Source: Pelagicoccus sp. SDUM812003 (lineage in GTDB: Bacteria > Verrucomicrobiota > Verrucomicrobiia > Opitutales > Opitutaceae). Taken from it: a stretch of 64,000 bases of DNA. The notes below the pieces were generated by a model that searched no databases, was not told the DNA's origin, and saw only the letters and a program-made list of their open reading frames with translations. The stretch is taken from NCBI RefSeq assembly GCF_031127815.1, contig NZ_JARXHY010000016.1:1-64000 (forward strand), written 5' to 3'. Below, one piece after another: positions 18,707-27,005 of this stretch (positions within the stretch are counted from its first letter, which is position 1; every line of letters starts with the position of its first letter). The translations under genes and the position numbers were made by a program.

Positions 18707-18827
18707 GGGCGGTTACTCCTTAGAGATTTATCGGGGTACGGTGAAGCGGGGAACAGCGACGATATTACCCGAACTTCGGAAGATTGACAATGGACGGAAT
18801 TCTGGAAAACCTGCACGATCTTACACT
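18707..18827. promoter_or_regulatory. Divergent promoter region, DUF5107 operon / AraC regulator
   Basis: These 121 bases separate the start codons of the minus-strand operon and the plus-strand regulator, so both promoters must lie here or overlap the gene ends. A consensus-like TTGACA occurs at 18784-18789 on the plus strand, but no good -10 hexamer is seen at 16-18 bases. This is where the AraC protein would be expected to bind (inference). Confidence 0.45.
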
Positions 18828-19748
18828 ATGACTGAGATCGCGCGGCGACAGGACGGATTCTCGGGCCAGGTCCATCTGATGGTTCCGGAAGCCCAACAGC
18901 AGCGCATGGCCACGCACCCGCTGCTGGCGGGACTGCACGTGACGCACGCGGGCTTCTTTCCTCGGGCGGAAGGACATTTCATCAGTCGTCCCGAGGGCTG
19001 CTCAGACCATGTTCTGATCGTCTGCCTGCGAGGCTCAGGCTGGGCGGAAGCTGGCGGGCGACGCCAGCAACTCGCCCGCGGCGATATCGTGGGACTGCGA
19101 GCAAAGCACGAGCATCTCTACGGCGCCACCCAAAATGACCCTTGGTCGATCGCCTGGGTGCACTTCACTGGGAAGGAGGCGGACGCCTGGCTGGAACACG
19201 CCACCGGCCGACGAACCCCATTAGCGAGTTGCCATACGTCCGCCGATCGGCTGGATTCCCTTGGTTTGGATCGAATTCACTCTTCGCTTGCTGCTGGCTA
19301 CGGCTTGCCCGAACTGCTCGACGCGGCGGCAGCCTTGAGGACTTGTCTGACCTCCATATCCCGTCGTCGCGCTCAGAGCAGCACCGCCCTTTCCGCTCAA
19401 GAGCGTGTGAGCGCCTCGATCGAGCTTGTCCGCAAACACTGGATGCAGTCGCACAACCTTGCCGAGCTTGCGGCGAGCGCCGGTGTATCCGTAACGCATT
19501 ACACAGCGATCTTTCGTCGCCTGACGGGATTTCCCCCGATCGATTTCCTGATCCGTCAGCGTATCCAACATGCCGCGGACCTGCTGGCGACCACGTCGAA
19601 CCCGATCTCTGATATCGCCAGCGAATGCGGCTTCAACGATCCCTACTACTTCAGCCGCAGCTTCTCGCGAATCATGGGATCGTCGCCTCGAGGCTACCGC
19701 CAAACCCATCGATCCGCTAGCGGCGAGCCATTCAGCAAGCCCGCCTAA
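18828..19748 (+). CDS. AraC family transcriptional regulator
   Basis: A 306-residue activator. The frame is open from 18705, but that part overlaps the divergent gene; MTEIARRQDGF at 18828 is the first sensible start. The N-terminal cupin-like sensing domain contains DHVLIVCLRGSGW and QQLARGDIVGLRAKHEHLYGA. The C-terminal part has two helix-turn-helix units: LAELAASAGVSVTHYTAIFRRLTGFPP and the family signature ISDIASECGFNDPYYFSRSFSRIMGSSPRGYR. Such proteins sense a sugar and activate a neighbouring operon; here the divergent DUF5107-GH2-SSS-GH35 operon is the evident target. Confidence 0.88.
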   Translation: MTEIARRQDGFSGQVHLMVPEAQQQRMATHPLLAGLHVTHAGFFPRAEGHFISRPEGCSDHVLIVCLRGSGWAEAGGRRQQLARGDIVGLRAKHEHLYGATQNDPWSIAWVHFTGKEADAWLEHATGRRTPLASCHTSADRLDSLGLDRIHSSLAAGYGLPELLDAAAALRTCLTSISRRRAQSSTALSAQERVSASIELVRKHWMQSHNLAELAASAGVSVTHYTAIFRRLTGFPPIDFLIRQRIQHAADLLATTSNPISDIASECGFNDPYYFSRSFSRIMGSSPRGYRQTHRSASGEPFSKPA

Positions 19749-19812
19749 TCGTCTAACCCGGGCTATCCTAAAACCGTTTCTCTGCTCCTAGTTTACTGAC
19801 TACTCGAAACCT

Positions 19813-20952
19813 ATGCCGATCAAACTCAACAACGCCTCGAAACGGAAACGTGTCCTCCTCGCGATGTACTGGTGGGAGGAGCGGGTTTTCGATGGCGTGG
19901 CGAGGTTTGCGACAGAAAACAATTGGATCTTGGATAGTCGTATGCGTTGGACCCATACAGACCAATTCATCACGCCGTGGCGAGGCGACGGCATCATCGC
20001 AAACCCCGGGTTCACCCGCCCTCTTAAAAACCTCGTCTCCCTCATTCACGATTCGGGCTTACCATGCGTTGGATTGCAGAAATTTGGCGACTACGGTAGC
20101 GGCGCAAGAGTAGTCAACGACCACCGCAAAGTAGGCGAAGAAGGCGCTCGCCATCTTATCTCGCGTGAGTTTCGAAATCTCGCGTATGTGAAATGCGCTG
20201 ACAACGCCTTGGAGCGCGAACGACTCGAAGGCTTCAAAAAGATCGTCCTCGAGTCGGACCTACGCTTTTACGAAGTCTCCTGCTCCGAGCTAAAGAATCA
20301 ACTAAGCCAGCTGCCGAAACCGATCGGGCTGATGGCGGCAAACGATTTCAATGCCCACGACGCCATGACGGTCTGCATCGAAGCAGGTTACACGATTCCC
20401 CACGAAATCGCCATCGTTGGTGCGGACGATTCCAAAGCCTTCTGCGAGCACACCGAGATCCCGCTTTCCAGCGTACGCTGCAGATTCGAAGAGCAAGGCT
20501 ACCAAGCCGCGGTGATCCTCGATCGACTCATGCGCGGAGAAGCGCCTCCAGAAACAGAATACGCCATCGGAACGGATGGCGTCACCGAACGCAAATCCAC
20601 CGACACTATAGCCGTCGAAGATGAGCTAACCCGCAGGACGCTAGCGATCATCCGAGAACGCTACCGGGAACGCCTCAAGGTGAAGGACATCGCCGAGATG
20701 GTGGGCATCTCCCCAAGAAGCCTTCAGATCTCATTCCGAGATCGGCTCGGCTTCACCATGTCTTCAGAGATCGCCCGCCTGCGAACGGACTTCGCCAAGC
20801 ACTTGCTGTTAAACACCGACCAAAAAGTCGACACGGTCGCCTACGAATGCGGCTTCTCCGGTAGACACCACTTCATTCGCTCCTTCACGCGCGAAGTTGG
20901 CATGACGCCTACCGAGTTCCGCAAGAGCGCGAATCAAAGCGAGAATTCGTAA
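19813..20952 (+). CDS. XylR-like regulator: LacI-type sugar sensor with AraC-type DNA-binding domain
   Basis: A 379-residue protein. Residues about 12-280 resemble a LacI/periplasmic-binding sugar-sensing domain (FDGVARFATENNWIL, GIIANPG, IGLMAANDFNAHDAMTVCIEAG, EIAIVGADDSKAFCEHTEIPLSSV), with no N-terminal LacI helix-turn-helix. Residues about 285-370 are an AraC DNA-binding domain (LKVKDIAEMVGISPRSLQISFRDRLGF, VDTVAYECGFSGRHHFIRSFTREVGMTP). This is the domain order of E. coli XylR, widely used by Planctomycetota and Verrucomicrobiota to control glycan genes. It follows the AraC gene by 64 bases and converges on the GH2 at 21057, so its targets may be on either side. Confidence 0.88.
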   Translation: MPIKLNNASKRKRVLLAMYWWEERVFDGVARFATENNWILDSRMRWTHTDQFITPWRGDGIIANPGFTRPLKNLVSLIHDSGLPCVGLQKFGDYGSGARVVNDHRKVGEEGARHLISREFRNLAYVKCADNALERERLEGFKKIVLESDLRFYEVSCSELKNQLSQLPKPIGLMAANDFNAHDAMTVCIEAGYTIPHEIAIVGADDSKAFCEHTEIPLSSVRCRFEEQGYQAAVILDRLMRGEAPPETEYAIGTDGVTERKSTDTIAVEDELTRRTLAIIRERYRERLKVKDIAEMVGISPRSLQISFRDRLGFTMSSEIARLRTDFAKHLLLNTDQKVDTVAYECGFSGRHHFIRSFTREVGMTPTEFRKSANQSENS

Positions 20953-20955
20953 AAG

Positions 20956-21046
20956 GTGGCGCGGGACCCCCGGGCACGCGCTTCGCAAAGCCGAGCGACT
21001 CACCGCCATGCCCGAGCGAGAACGCGCCCGGAGGTCGCGTTCCACC
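20956..21046. repeat. REP-like element, family 2, second copy
   Basis: The left end GTGGCGCGGGACCCCCGGGC (20957-20976) and right end GCGCCCGGAGGTCGCGTTCCAC (21024-21045) resemble the ends of the 8217-8396 element and are inverted relative to each other. The element fills the gap between convergent genes and may serve as a bidirectional structured 3' end. Confidence 0.65.
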
Positions 21047-21056
21047 CGTATTTCGT

Positions 21057-24011
21057 CTACCGCAGCTCCTCGTAAAACTCGATCTCCACGATGGACAGCT
21101 CGCTCTCGCCTACGTCTTCCTCGCCGGTCCGGGCGTTGCCCTGATCGACTAGCTCGGTGAGCTCGCCAAACGCGTCCATCGCCTCGCCTCCTTCGAGCGG
21201 CACGATAGTCACGTAGCGACCAGTCGTTTCCTTCAATCGAAGCGTTATGTATCCAAGACTTCGCGACGTCGCCCCGAAAAAGACTTCCTTCTCGCCGACC
21301 AGAATTCGGATCGGATAGCTGCGGGCTCGGAAGCCTCCCACCTTCATGGTGATCTCGTTCAAGGTCGCTTCTCTCGCGAGCTCGAAAGTGATGGGCTTCT
21401 TGCCGATCCATGCGGTCGCTTCGTTGTCGTCATAGGCAAGCTTCGGATCGAGATCGCTATTCGACTCGGCAGTTGAAACCGCTACCGGACGACGCGTCCA
21501 CGTGATCGACGAACCATGTGGTGTCGGCCCGCGAGCAAGATCGCCCTTCAGGGCTTCTCCCGGAAACGCACGGCTCCACCCGTCGTTCGTGGGGAACGCA
21601 TGCGACTTCACCTCGAGTGTCGCCGACTTCAAGCCTTCCGATCGTGCGGTGAGCGTGATGGTACCTGCCTCCGTGGCGCTGCGAACCAGCACGCGATTCA
21701 CGCCTCCCTCGACGGGGAGCGTTTTAGATAAGATATAGTTGTCCGGCCCCTGGGCGATGCCACCTCGCCATTCCGCTGGCCCTTCCAACTCGAACTCGAC
21801 CTCGTTTAGGGCGATGGGGTTGCGGCGGCCGTCACGATCGACGACTTCTACTTGAGCGAGAAATACATCCGCTCCGTCCGCACGGAGCTCGCCGTCCGGC
21901 CCGATCAGCGTTAGCTGCAAGGCCGCAGGCTCGCCCACGGTCTGGTGGCTGGCGCTGCAAACCGTCTCGCCAACAGCATTCCTGCCCACCGCTTCGATGG
22001 TTCCGTGCTCCCAAGCAACGTCCCTGAAAGTAAAGAGAAACCGGTGACTTTGCTCGCCCATGCCGAGCGATTTGCCGTTCACGAGCAGCTCCACCGCATC
22101 GGTATTGGAGACGACGTAGACATCCTTCACCGTGCCTTCCTGATAGTTCCAATGCCCGAGGATATAGGCGTCGGGCTTGGCCGGATCAACCCACCCGCTC
22201 CACATGACCTGGTGGGCGAAGAAACCATCCTTGGGAATGCGCATAGGATCGACTTCGCCACTGCGGCGATAGTTTTCCGCCCCGCGGTAGTGCGTGTTCG
22301 TATCCGAAAATATGATATTCAATCCGCCCGCGTTCACACGACGTCCCGTGCCCGGACGTTCCCTCCAAAACTCATGCCAACGCACCACGTTCTCGATGGC
22401 ATGGGAATCCTGGTTGCGATTGTACGAACGGGCTGGGCGACCTCGATAGTCAGGCCCGTCACCATCTTTATGATACGGCGGGGAATACTCATCCCAGTAC
22501 TTTCTCAAGCCTTCGTCACGCGAGTACTCGTTTTGCCAAAGCGGAATATCGGCGCTCTTGTTGATGTAAAGCATCTCGCCTCCGTACTCCGCCTCCTTCG
22601 AACCAAGCATCTCGCGGCTGCCCATGGCCCGCATGCCATGCGGGTCGAACTGGTCGCGAATCGCCTTGAGCTCGCGCATATGCTCCTCGCTGATTCCTTT
22701 GTTGCCGCCTTCGTAGACTGCTACACTTGGGTTGTTTCGATTGTAGACTACGGCGTCTCGCATGAGCTCGACGCGTTGTAGCCACTTTCTACCGACAGCA
22801 TCCCGTTCGGAGTCGCCCGCTGGCAGCATCTGCAGAAGTCCGACCCGATCGCAGGATTCGACGTCTTGCTTCCAAGGAGTGACGTGCATCCACCGCACCA
22901 TGTTGGCGCCGTTGTCGACCATAAGGCCATTGGAATAGTCGCTCAACCAAGGAGGCACGGACAAGCCGAGAGCTGGCCACTCGTTGGAAGTGCGCTGGGC
23001 GTAGCCCTTAATATGAAGAGCCCGTCCGTTGAGCCAAACGATTCCATCTCGAAACTCCAGCTTGCGGAAACCGGTAGTGGTGCTCACTTCATCCACGACG
23101 ACATCGTCCACCTTCAGACGAGTGATCACCTCGTACAAATAACCATAACCCCAGCTCCAGAACTCGAGGCCTTCGACTTCCTTGCATGCTTTGGCGACGA
23201 TGCGTCCGCGCTGCGGAGCCACGAATTCGCCTCCCGAGAAGAGGGAGATGGTTTTACCTTCGCGATCTCGAATTTCGATTTCAAATTCGAATGGCTGGTC
23301 GCGTCGCGGCTCGAAAACGACTTCGGACTCCACGTTCACCATCGCCGTTTTGTTTTCTAGGTCGATGTCGCTTGGATAGACATACACGCCCGTATACCCA
23401 AGACTTGAATACAGAGGCAAGGTCTGGTGCAGGATTCCCGTCAGGTGCAGCTTCACGTTCTTAACCAATCCACCATAGTTGGCGTTGAAATTCTGGTCGG
23501 CCCACTGAAAGCCTTGACCGGAAACAAACTCCTTGTAGTCCCAAGCGTTGTCGGTACGGACCGCGATGACGTTCTTTTCTGGAGCGGGTCGCACGAAACG
23601 GGTTAGATCAAAACCGAACGCCATCACTCCATTCTCATTGGCTCCGACACGCTCTCCATTGACCCAGACCTCCGCCAATTGCCGGGCGCCTTCGAACTCG
23701 ATGTACACCTTGCCCTCCTTCATCCGCTCGGGCAGCACGAAGTCCTTGCGATACCAGGCCACACCTGTCCTGTGATTATGGATATCGAGGTGAAAGGCGT
23801 CGTCTTCATTCCACGCTCGCGGCAAGGTCACGGCCTCGAATTGCGAGTCGTCGAAGTCCACCTGTTCCGCCCCTTGGTGTTCGCCCACGCCCATTCGCCA
23901 GTCGGCGTTGAAGTTGAGAGCGAGCCTCTGGTCGGCGCCCTCGAGAGCTCCAACACAAAGGAAGACAAAGAGACAGAGAGAGGCACGACAAAGGTAGTGG
24001 CCGTTACCCAT
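21057..24011 (-). CDS. GH2 family glycosidase with C-terminal F5/8C-like module, secreted
   Basis: 984 residues from the ATG at 24011, chosen because MGNGHYLCRASLCLFVFLCVGALEGA is a signal peptide; the frame is open to 24128, with another ATG at 24089, but that leader is not signal-like. Domain order: sugar-binding jelly roll (GVAWYRKDFVLPERMKEGKVYIEF), Ig domain, TIM barrel with LNGRALHIKGYAQRTSNEWP, then Ig-like domains. A discoidin (F5/8C) module follows at about 843-984 (DPKLAYDDNEATAWIGKKPITFEL). The usual NE acid/base dipeptide is replaced by VAVYEGGNKGISEEHM, so the acid may be the Glu of YEGGN; the likely nucleophile is in IPLWQNEYSRDEG. It lies 166 bases after the GH3 gene and has an unusual structured leader. 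Specificity unclear; beta-galactosidase-like by architecture. Confidence 0.8.
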   Translation of the reverse strand: MGNGHYLCRASLCLFVFLCVGALEGADQRLALNFNADWRMGVGEHQGAEQVDFDDSQFEAVTLPRAWNEDDAFHLDIHNHRTGVAWYRKDFVLPERMKEGKVYIEFEGARQLAEVWVNGERVGANENGVMAFGFDLTRFVRPAPEKNVIAVRTDNAWDYKEFVSGQGFQWADQNFNANYGGLVKNVKLHLTGILHQTLPLYSSLGYTGVYVYPSDIDLENKTAMVNVESEVVFEPRRDQPFEFEIEIRDREGKTISLFSGGEFVAPQRGRIVAKACKEVEGLEFWSWGYGYLYEVITRLKVDDVVVDEVSTTTGFRKLEFRDGIVWLNGRALHIKGYAQRTSNEWPALGLSVPPWLSDYSNGLMVDNGANMVRWMHVTPWKQDVESCDRVGLLQMLPAGDSERDAVGRKWLQRVELMRDAVVYNRNNPSVAVYEGGNKGISEEHMRELKAIRDQFDPHGMRAMGSREMLGSKEAEYGGEMLYINKSADIPLWQNEYSRDEGLRKYWDEYSPPYHKDGDGPDYRGRPARSYNRNQDSHAIENVVRWHEFWRERPGTGRRVNAGGLNIIFSDTNTHYRGAENYRRSGEVDPMRIPKDGFFAHQVMWSGWVDPAKPDAYILGHWNYQEGTVKDVYVVSNTDAVELLVNGKSLGMGEQSHRFLFTFRDVAWEHGTIEAVGRNAVGETVCSASHQTVGEPAALQLTLIGPDGELRADGADVFLAQVEVVDRDGRRNPIALNEVEFELEGPAEWRGGIAQGPDNYILSKTLPVEGGVNRVLVRSATEAGTITLTARSEGLKSATLEVKSHAFPTNDGWSRAFPGEALKGDLARGPTPHGSSITWTRRPVAVSTAESNSDLDPKLAYDDNEATAWIGKKPITFELAREATLNEITMKVGGFRARSYPIRILVGEKEVFFGATSRSLGYITLRLKETTGRYVTIVPLEGGEAMDAFGELTELVDQGNARTGEEDVGESELSIVEIEFYEELR

Positions 24012-24049
24012 ACGACCACTACCCCGATCAAAACGTCCCCAGGGACGTT
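23993..24049 (-). promoter_or_regulatory. Structured leader of the GH2 gene: start codon inside an inverted repeat plus an adjacent hairpin
   Basis: AACGTCCC (24032-24039) and GGGACGTT (24042-24049) form a perfect 8-bp palindrome with a 2-base centre, followed on the minus strand by TTTT. Next, GGTAGTGG at 23993-24000 and CCACTACC at 24016-24023 form an 8-bp inverted repeat that encloses the proposed start codon at 24009-24011. It could be an operator, an attenuator or a translation-controlling hairpin; the sequence alone does not say which. Confidence 0.45.
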
Positions 24050-24177
24050 CTTTCGTACTTATACCAAACACACAAAAAAGACTCTTCATTAGCGTAGCCT
24101 GCCGGCTTTCAGCGTTTCCGAATTCCATAACCTAGAGGGCGATCGACTCAGGAAAAATGTTCAGCGAGGAACTGACT

Positions 24178-26649
24178 TTAGATAGGGTCTACCCAGTTCT
24201 CCTTGATCTCGCCTTCCTCGGGAACGGTCCCTTCCTCGTCCACAATCGAGAAGCGCTCTCTTAGACGTAGGTCTCCCGAAGAAGCTCCCGCGTATAGCGT
24301 GAAGCCCCCCGGCTCCACGACCCAACCTTTGCCAGTGATATAAAACTCGAGGTGTTCCCTAGAGAGGGTGAACGAAACGCGAACGCTTTGGCCTTTCTTG
24401 ATATGCACGCGCTTGAAGCCCACCAGTCGTCGCTCGTAGGTGGTTGCGCTGCTGTAGTCGTCTCTCAGATACAGCTGAGCCACTTCGTCGCCGTCGCGAT
24501 CACCCGTGTTGCGAATCGTCAGCTCGACTTCGATGTCGTCTCCGACCGCCGCCTCGACATTGCTCAACGACAAGTCGCGATACTCGAAGTCGGTATAGCT
24601 CAAGCCATGTCCAAAGGGGAACAGCGAACCGCTAATCTGCCCATAGTCCACGTCCTGAGCACCCGGCTTGGTGGGGAAGTTGTAAGGCAACTGCCCCACG
24701 GATTGGGCGACGGTGACCGGCAAACGTCCGGCGGGGTTGTATTCGCCAAACAATACATCCGCCAACGCATCGCCGCCATCCTCGCCAGGAAACCACATCT
24801 CCACGATCGCTGGGAAATTGCGCACTGCGTACTGCGCGCTGAGTGGTCGGCCGTTCGAGAAGACCAGCACCACGGGCTTGCCGGTCTCCTTGAGGGCCTG
24901 CAGGAGCTCGTTCTGGTAGCCAGGCAAATCGAGGCTAATGCGACTCTGCGATTCCCGACACTGAGCGTCCGTTTCGCCAACGCAGGCGATGATCAAGTCC
25001 ACATCCCGGGCGGCAGCCACCGCTTCCTCGATTCCGGCAAGTACCTCTTCCGAAGCCGGCTCCTTGTAGACATCGCTCAGCGGCCAATTTTCATCCGCCG
25101 CCTCGACGCCTTTGACGTGGATGACCTCGCTCTTGCCATCCAGATAGTTTCGAAGTCCCTCGAGCGGCGTCACATAGTCGATCCGTTGCGAACCGTAACG
25201 ACTCCACCAAGCTCGTTGGTCGTCCGCCATAGGGCCGGTTACCAGGACTTTGTCGTAGTCGCCCTCCAGCGGCAGCAGGTCGCCCTCGTTTTTCAGAAGG
25301 ATGATGGATTCGCGCGACGCCTGATGGGCGACCTTCATATTCTCCTCCGATCGAACGACCGCGTCGGTGTCGATATCCTCAGTTCGATACGGATCGTCGA
25401 AGAGGCCCAGCCGAAACTTCACTCGCAAGATGTCGGCCACTCGCGAATCGATGGTATCCATAGATATCCTACCGCTTTCGACCAGCTCCAGCAGCGGGTT
25501 CGCATAGTCTTCCGGCTGAGTGAAGTGCGTTCGAATATTCAGGCCCGCTTCCACCGACATGCGTATGGCCTCCTTCGGCGTCGGGGCGACGCGGTGCTTT
25601 TCGTACAAAAACTCCACTGCCCCGCTATCGGAAACGACGTAACCTTCGAAGCCCCATTCCTCCCTCAGGATATCCTGCAAAAACAGCTTGCTCGCCTGCA
25701 CGGGAACGCCGTCGTAGTCGTTGTACGACGACATCACGCCAATCGCCCCTCCCTGTACGATGGCCTTTTTGAAGGGAGCGAGATAGATGTTGTTCACCTC
25801 GCTCCAGGTCACATGCGGATCCGTGCGAGCATGTCCGTCTCGCCCGCCCTTCGGTACGCCGTAGACCGCGAAGTGCTTCAAAGTCGAGGCCACTCCCTGT
25901 TCTTGGATTCCCAATACTTGCTGCAAGCCGAGCTCGCCCACGAGAAAAGGATCTTCGCCATAGCTTTCGATGATGCGTCCCCAGCGCGGATCGCGCGAGA
26001 CGTCCAAGACTGGTGAATACACGTTCGTATAGCCGAGCGCCTTCGCTTCGCGGCCCGTCACGCGACCGATCTCGCGCACCAAGTTCGTGTTCCAGGTGCT
26101 GGCCACGCCCAGCTCGGCCGGGAAGCTGGTGGTCTTGGAGTGCATCACCCCGCGTATGCCTTCGTTGGTGAAATCTACCGGAATGCCCAAGCGAGTGTTT
26201 TCGATAAACCAGCGCTGGATCTCGCGCAACGCCGCGGCATGTCGCGACCAGGGCAGATCGTTTTCCGGATCCGGAAGGTTTTGGGTCCAGCCCTCGTTTC
26301 CATTGATCTGCTCGTCGATGTTTCCTATCCCGTCGATCCACATGCGGTCCATCCATTTCTCGGTCGGCACCTCGTCCTTAAGGATTCGCGAGAAGCCATA
26401 GAGCGTGGTCATCTGGGCGACCTTTTCGCGCAAATTCATGCGTGAGATCAGGTCGTCGATGCGGGCTTCTTCAGGACGCGAGGAATCCTCGTACACCTCC
26501 ATCTGCCCATTCTTGTTGAAATCGATATACGCGCCGCCTCCCGAACGCTCCGCTCCATGGGCGCTTGCGGCGATCGCAGTCGCGACGCTCAAGTAGGTTC
26601 CCCAACGGCCCAGGCGGGTGACGAGACGATTTCTAACTTTTCTGTTCAT
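24178..26649 (-). CDS. GH3 family beta-glycosidase, secreted
   Basis: An 823-residue three-domain GH3 enzyme. After a basic N-terminus and hydrophobic segment (residues about 17-33), residues 43-54 form an EF-hand-like calcium loop (DFNKNGQMEVYE). The (beta/alpha)8 domain follows (ARIDDLISRMNLREKVAQM, SRDPRWGRIIESYGEDP, LKHFAVYG), with the catalytic nucleophile Asp341 in EGYVVSDSGAVEF. Next come the alpha/beta sandwich (ACVGETDAQCRESQSRISLDLPG) and a fibronectin-III-like C-terminus (GDDIEVELTIRNTGDRDGDEVAQLYLRD). The family cleaves terminal beta-glucosyl, beta-xylosyl or alpha-arabinosyl residues. It precedes the GH2 at 21057 on the same strand and is divergent from the MFS gene. Confidence 0.9.
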   Translation of the reverse strand: MNRKVRNRLVTRLGRWGTYLSVATAIAASAHGAERSGGGAYIDFNKNGQMEVYEDSSRPEEARIDDLISRMNLREKVAQMTTLYGFSRILKDEVPTEKWMDRMWIDGIGNIDEQINGNEGWTQNLPDPENDLPWSRHAAALREIQRWFIENTRLGIPVDFTNEGIRGVMHSKTTSFPAELGVASTWNTNLVREIGRVTGREAKALGYTNVYSPVLDVSRDPRWGRIIESYGEDPFLVGELGLQQVLGIQEQGVASTLKHFAVYGVPKGGRDGHARTDPHVTWSEVNNIYLAPFKKAIVQGGAIGVMSSYNDYDGVPVQASKLFLQDILREEWGFEGYVVSDSGAVEFLYEKHRVAPTPKEAIRMSVEAGLNIRTHFTQPEDYANPLLELVESGRISMDTIDSRVADILRVKFRLGLFDDPYRTEDIDTDAVVRSEENMKVAHQASRESIILLKNEGDLLPLEGDYDKVLVTGPMADDQRAWWSRYGSQRIDYVTPLEGLRNYLDGKSEVIHVKGVEAADENWPLSDVYKEPASEEVLAGIEEAVAAARDVDLIIACVGETDAQCRESQSRISLDLPGYQNELLQALKETGKPVVLVFSNGRPLSAQYAVRNFPAIVEMWFPGEDGGDALADVLFGEYNPAGRLPVTVAQSVGQLPYNFPTKPGAQDVDYGQISGSLFPFGHGLSYTDFEYRDLSLSNVEAAVGDDIEVELTIRNTGDRDGDEVAQLYLRDDYSSATTYERRLVGFKRVHIKKGQSVRVSFTLSREHLEFYITGKGWVVEPGGFTLYAGASSGDLRLRERFSIVDEEGTVPEEGEIKENWVDPI

Positions 26650-27005
26650 TATAACTTAAAGGAAACGATTGATCACTCGGCGGTCTAGACCCCTAGGAGT
26701 TGACGAGCTGACTGAGCACGGCGGGCACTCGGCTACCGAGCGCTTACGGGGGGATTTCTCAGGTAATAGCCCGGTAATGTTACACATTGCGAAGAAAGGG
26801 GTCAGTTGGCCGAACGAGAGGAGATAGATAGAGAAACGGGTTAAAAACTCTATGGAGAATCCCTCGCCGGTTAAGATCGATCCCAAACGCGTGTCTTTTT
26901 GCGAATGCCAATTGAGCTTTGGCGAAATTCGAGCCGTTGCAGCAAAGCGAAGCTTGAGCGTCGGTCCGCTTCCCACAAACTGCGCCCTTCCCAAGCCTAA
27001 TTCGA
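26650..27005. other. Intergenic region between divergent GH3 and MFS genes
   Basis: 356 bases. A 10-bp palindrome GGTCTAGACC lies at 26682-26691, close to the GH3 start, and CTCGG/CCGAG at about 26728-26740 can pair. Promoters for both genes are expected here. I see no supported gene in it; the minus-strand frame across it has no recognisable protein features. Confidence 0.5.

Noticed and set aside
18705-18827. N-terminal extension of the AraC frame
   Set aside because: It would cover the divergent promoter region; the AraC sensing domain begins after the ATG at 18828.
24352-26016. Plus-strand open frame of 554 codons opposite GH3
   Set aside because: Same reason: shadow of a well-supported gene, with no family features.
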